From: Bacteroidetes bacterium QS_8_64_10 | GTDB taxonomy: Bacteria > Bacteroidota > Rhodothermia > Rhodothermales > Salinibacteraceae | NCBI GenBank assembly: GCA_003022505.1 | Contig: PXTQ01000106.1 | Coordinates: forward strand, 24,109-37,076 | Direction: 5' to 3' | DNA length: 12,968 bases | Shown here: one piece after another, positions 12,351 to 12,968 of the stretch | Position numbering within the stretch: position 1 is the stretch's first letter | Layout: each line of letters opens with the position of its first letter | Notes under the pieces: model-generated | Database searches by the model: none | What the model saw: the letters and a program-made list of their open reading frames with translations, nothing else | Told to the model about the DNA's origin: nothing | Position numbers and translations under genes: made by a program

Positions 12351-12968
12351 CACGAGGCCGTGTCCGGGCGCATGTCCTGCTTTATCTCGCCCGTGGTGGG
12401 CCGGAAGTCGGCCAGGTGGGTGGTGGGGTCGAAGTCGTGCTGCTCGCCGAGCCAGCAGGCCAGCGCCGCGCTGCGCACGAACGTGTTCTCGCGGATGGCG
12501 CGCGACGGGGCGCTGTCCGTATCCAGCTCCTCGCCATCCTCTACCGAGTCCTCGGCGTCGGCGCGGGCGCGGTAGCTTTGCAGCCCCTGGGCGACCGACG
12601 AGATGTGCGGGTTGGAAGGCGGCAAGATGAGCCGGTTCCGGCGGTGCAGCTGCTCCAGATTGCTGACGAGGGCCTGCTCGGAGACGAAGAAGCTGCTCTC
12701 GTTTTGCGCCGCGTCGTCGCCTCCGCCCAGCGAGAAGCCGCTGCCCTCCTGCACGGCGGCGTCGGAATCGGAGAGCGCCACACCGAAGCTGGTGAGGCCT
12801 TGCTCCTGCAGGCGGTCGAGCATCATCTGGCCAGCGTCGTTCGATTTGTTGACGACCAAGATGGTGCGCCCGATGTACGGCTCGTCGACCAGGAGCGTCT
12901 GGATGCGGTTGGCGGCCTCCTCGCCCGGCTCTTCGCCGTCGGAGTGCAACGGAAGCTTCGCCAGCTCG
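12350..12968 (-). CDS. Unidentified protein, C-terminal 205 residues (runs off right edge)
   Basis: The frame is open to the edge, so the start is outside; a TTG at 12949 is not a convincing start. I do not recognise the family. Visible parts: a hydrophilic beginning rich in Glu, a beta-alpha-like segment IGRTILVVNKSNDAGQMMLD, an acidic Ser/Gly-rich linker (SDSDAAVQEGSGFSLGGGDD), a segment FFVSEQALVSNLEQLHRRNR with LILPPSNPHISSVAQGL, a second acidic stretch (DAEDSVEDGEELDTDSA), and a final block ENTFVRSAALACWLGE and HLADFRPTTGEIKQDM. No signal peptide or membrane segment is seen in this part. The acidic linkers suggest a soluble cytoplasmic protein. It is on the same strand as the pyrophosphatase gene, 121 bases upstream of it. 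Confidence 0.75.
   Translation of the reverse strand, partial: ELAKLPLHSDGEEPGEEAANRIQTLLVDEPYIGRTILVVNKSNDAGQMMLDRLQEQGLTSFGVALSDSDAAVQEGSGFSLGGGDDAAQNESSFFVSEQALVSNLEQLHRRNRLILPPSNPHISSVAQGLQSYRARADAEDSVEDGEELDTDSAPSRAIRENTFVRSAALACWLGEQHDFDPTTHLADFRPTTGEIKQDMRPDTAS

Overview
The window is GC-rich and gene-dense. It suggests a Bacteroidota-type bacterium, most likely in the Rhodothermia/Salinibacter branch. Reasons: TonB-dependent receptors that begin with a carboxypeptidase-regulatory-like beta-sandwich, a DUF6588-like protein, a choice-of-anchor B protein with traces of a type IX secretion (T9SS) sorting domain, weak Shine-Dalgarno sites at most genes, and one promoter fitting the Bacteroidota TTTG/TAnnTTTG pattern. 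This taxonomic call is inference from gene content.

Left part (1-2557, minus strand): a metal-responsive group. From right to left it holds a 43-residue lipoprotein, a DtxR/MntR-family metalloregulator whose metal ligands are of the Mn type, a small membrane-anchored Cys-rich protein, and the N-terminal third of a TonB-dependent receptor that runs off the left edge. The receptor plug resembles copper receptors of the OprC/NosA type. Inverted repeats that could be operators lie in front of the regulator and in front of the Cys-rich gene.

Middle (2558-8131, plus strand): an iron-uptake operon. A 474-base divergent intergenic region carries a 19-bp palindrome just past a TATACT box. It is followed by a TonB-dependent siderophore receptor, a PepSY-domain inner-membrane protein (a likely ferric-siderophore reductase), a Tpd/P19-like periplasmic iron protein, and then a remnant of a HemS/HmuS-type hemin-utilisation gene of which only the C-terminal end is left. 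The genes would work in sequence: outer-membrane import of ferric siderophore, reduction at the inner membrane, periplasmic handling of the freed iron.

Right part (8132-12968): less connected genes. A choice-of-anchor B surface protein (minus) has its C-terminal sorting domain broken by a frame-shifting deletion. Divergent from it are an OmpA-family lipoprotein and a DUF6588-like outer-membrane protein (plus). Converging on them is an inorganic pyrophosphatase (minus) whose usual C-terminus is replaced by sequence read from a degenerate heptamer repeat tract. A second heptamer tract separates the pyrophosphatase from an unidentified gene that runs off the right edge.

The most unusual signals are the two degenerate 7-bp repeat tracts (one remodelling the pyrophosphatase C-terminus), two gene-decay scars (hemS-like and T9SS domain), the Cys-rich protein plus receptor module, and a set of palindromes around the metalloregulator and the siderophore operon.
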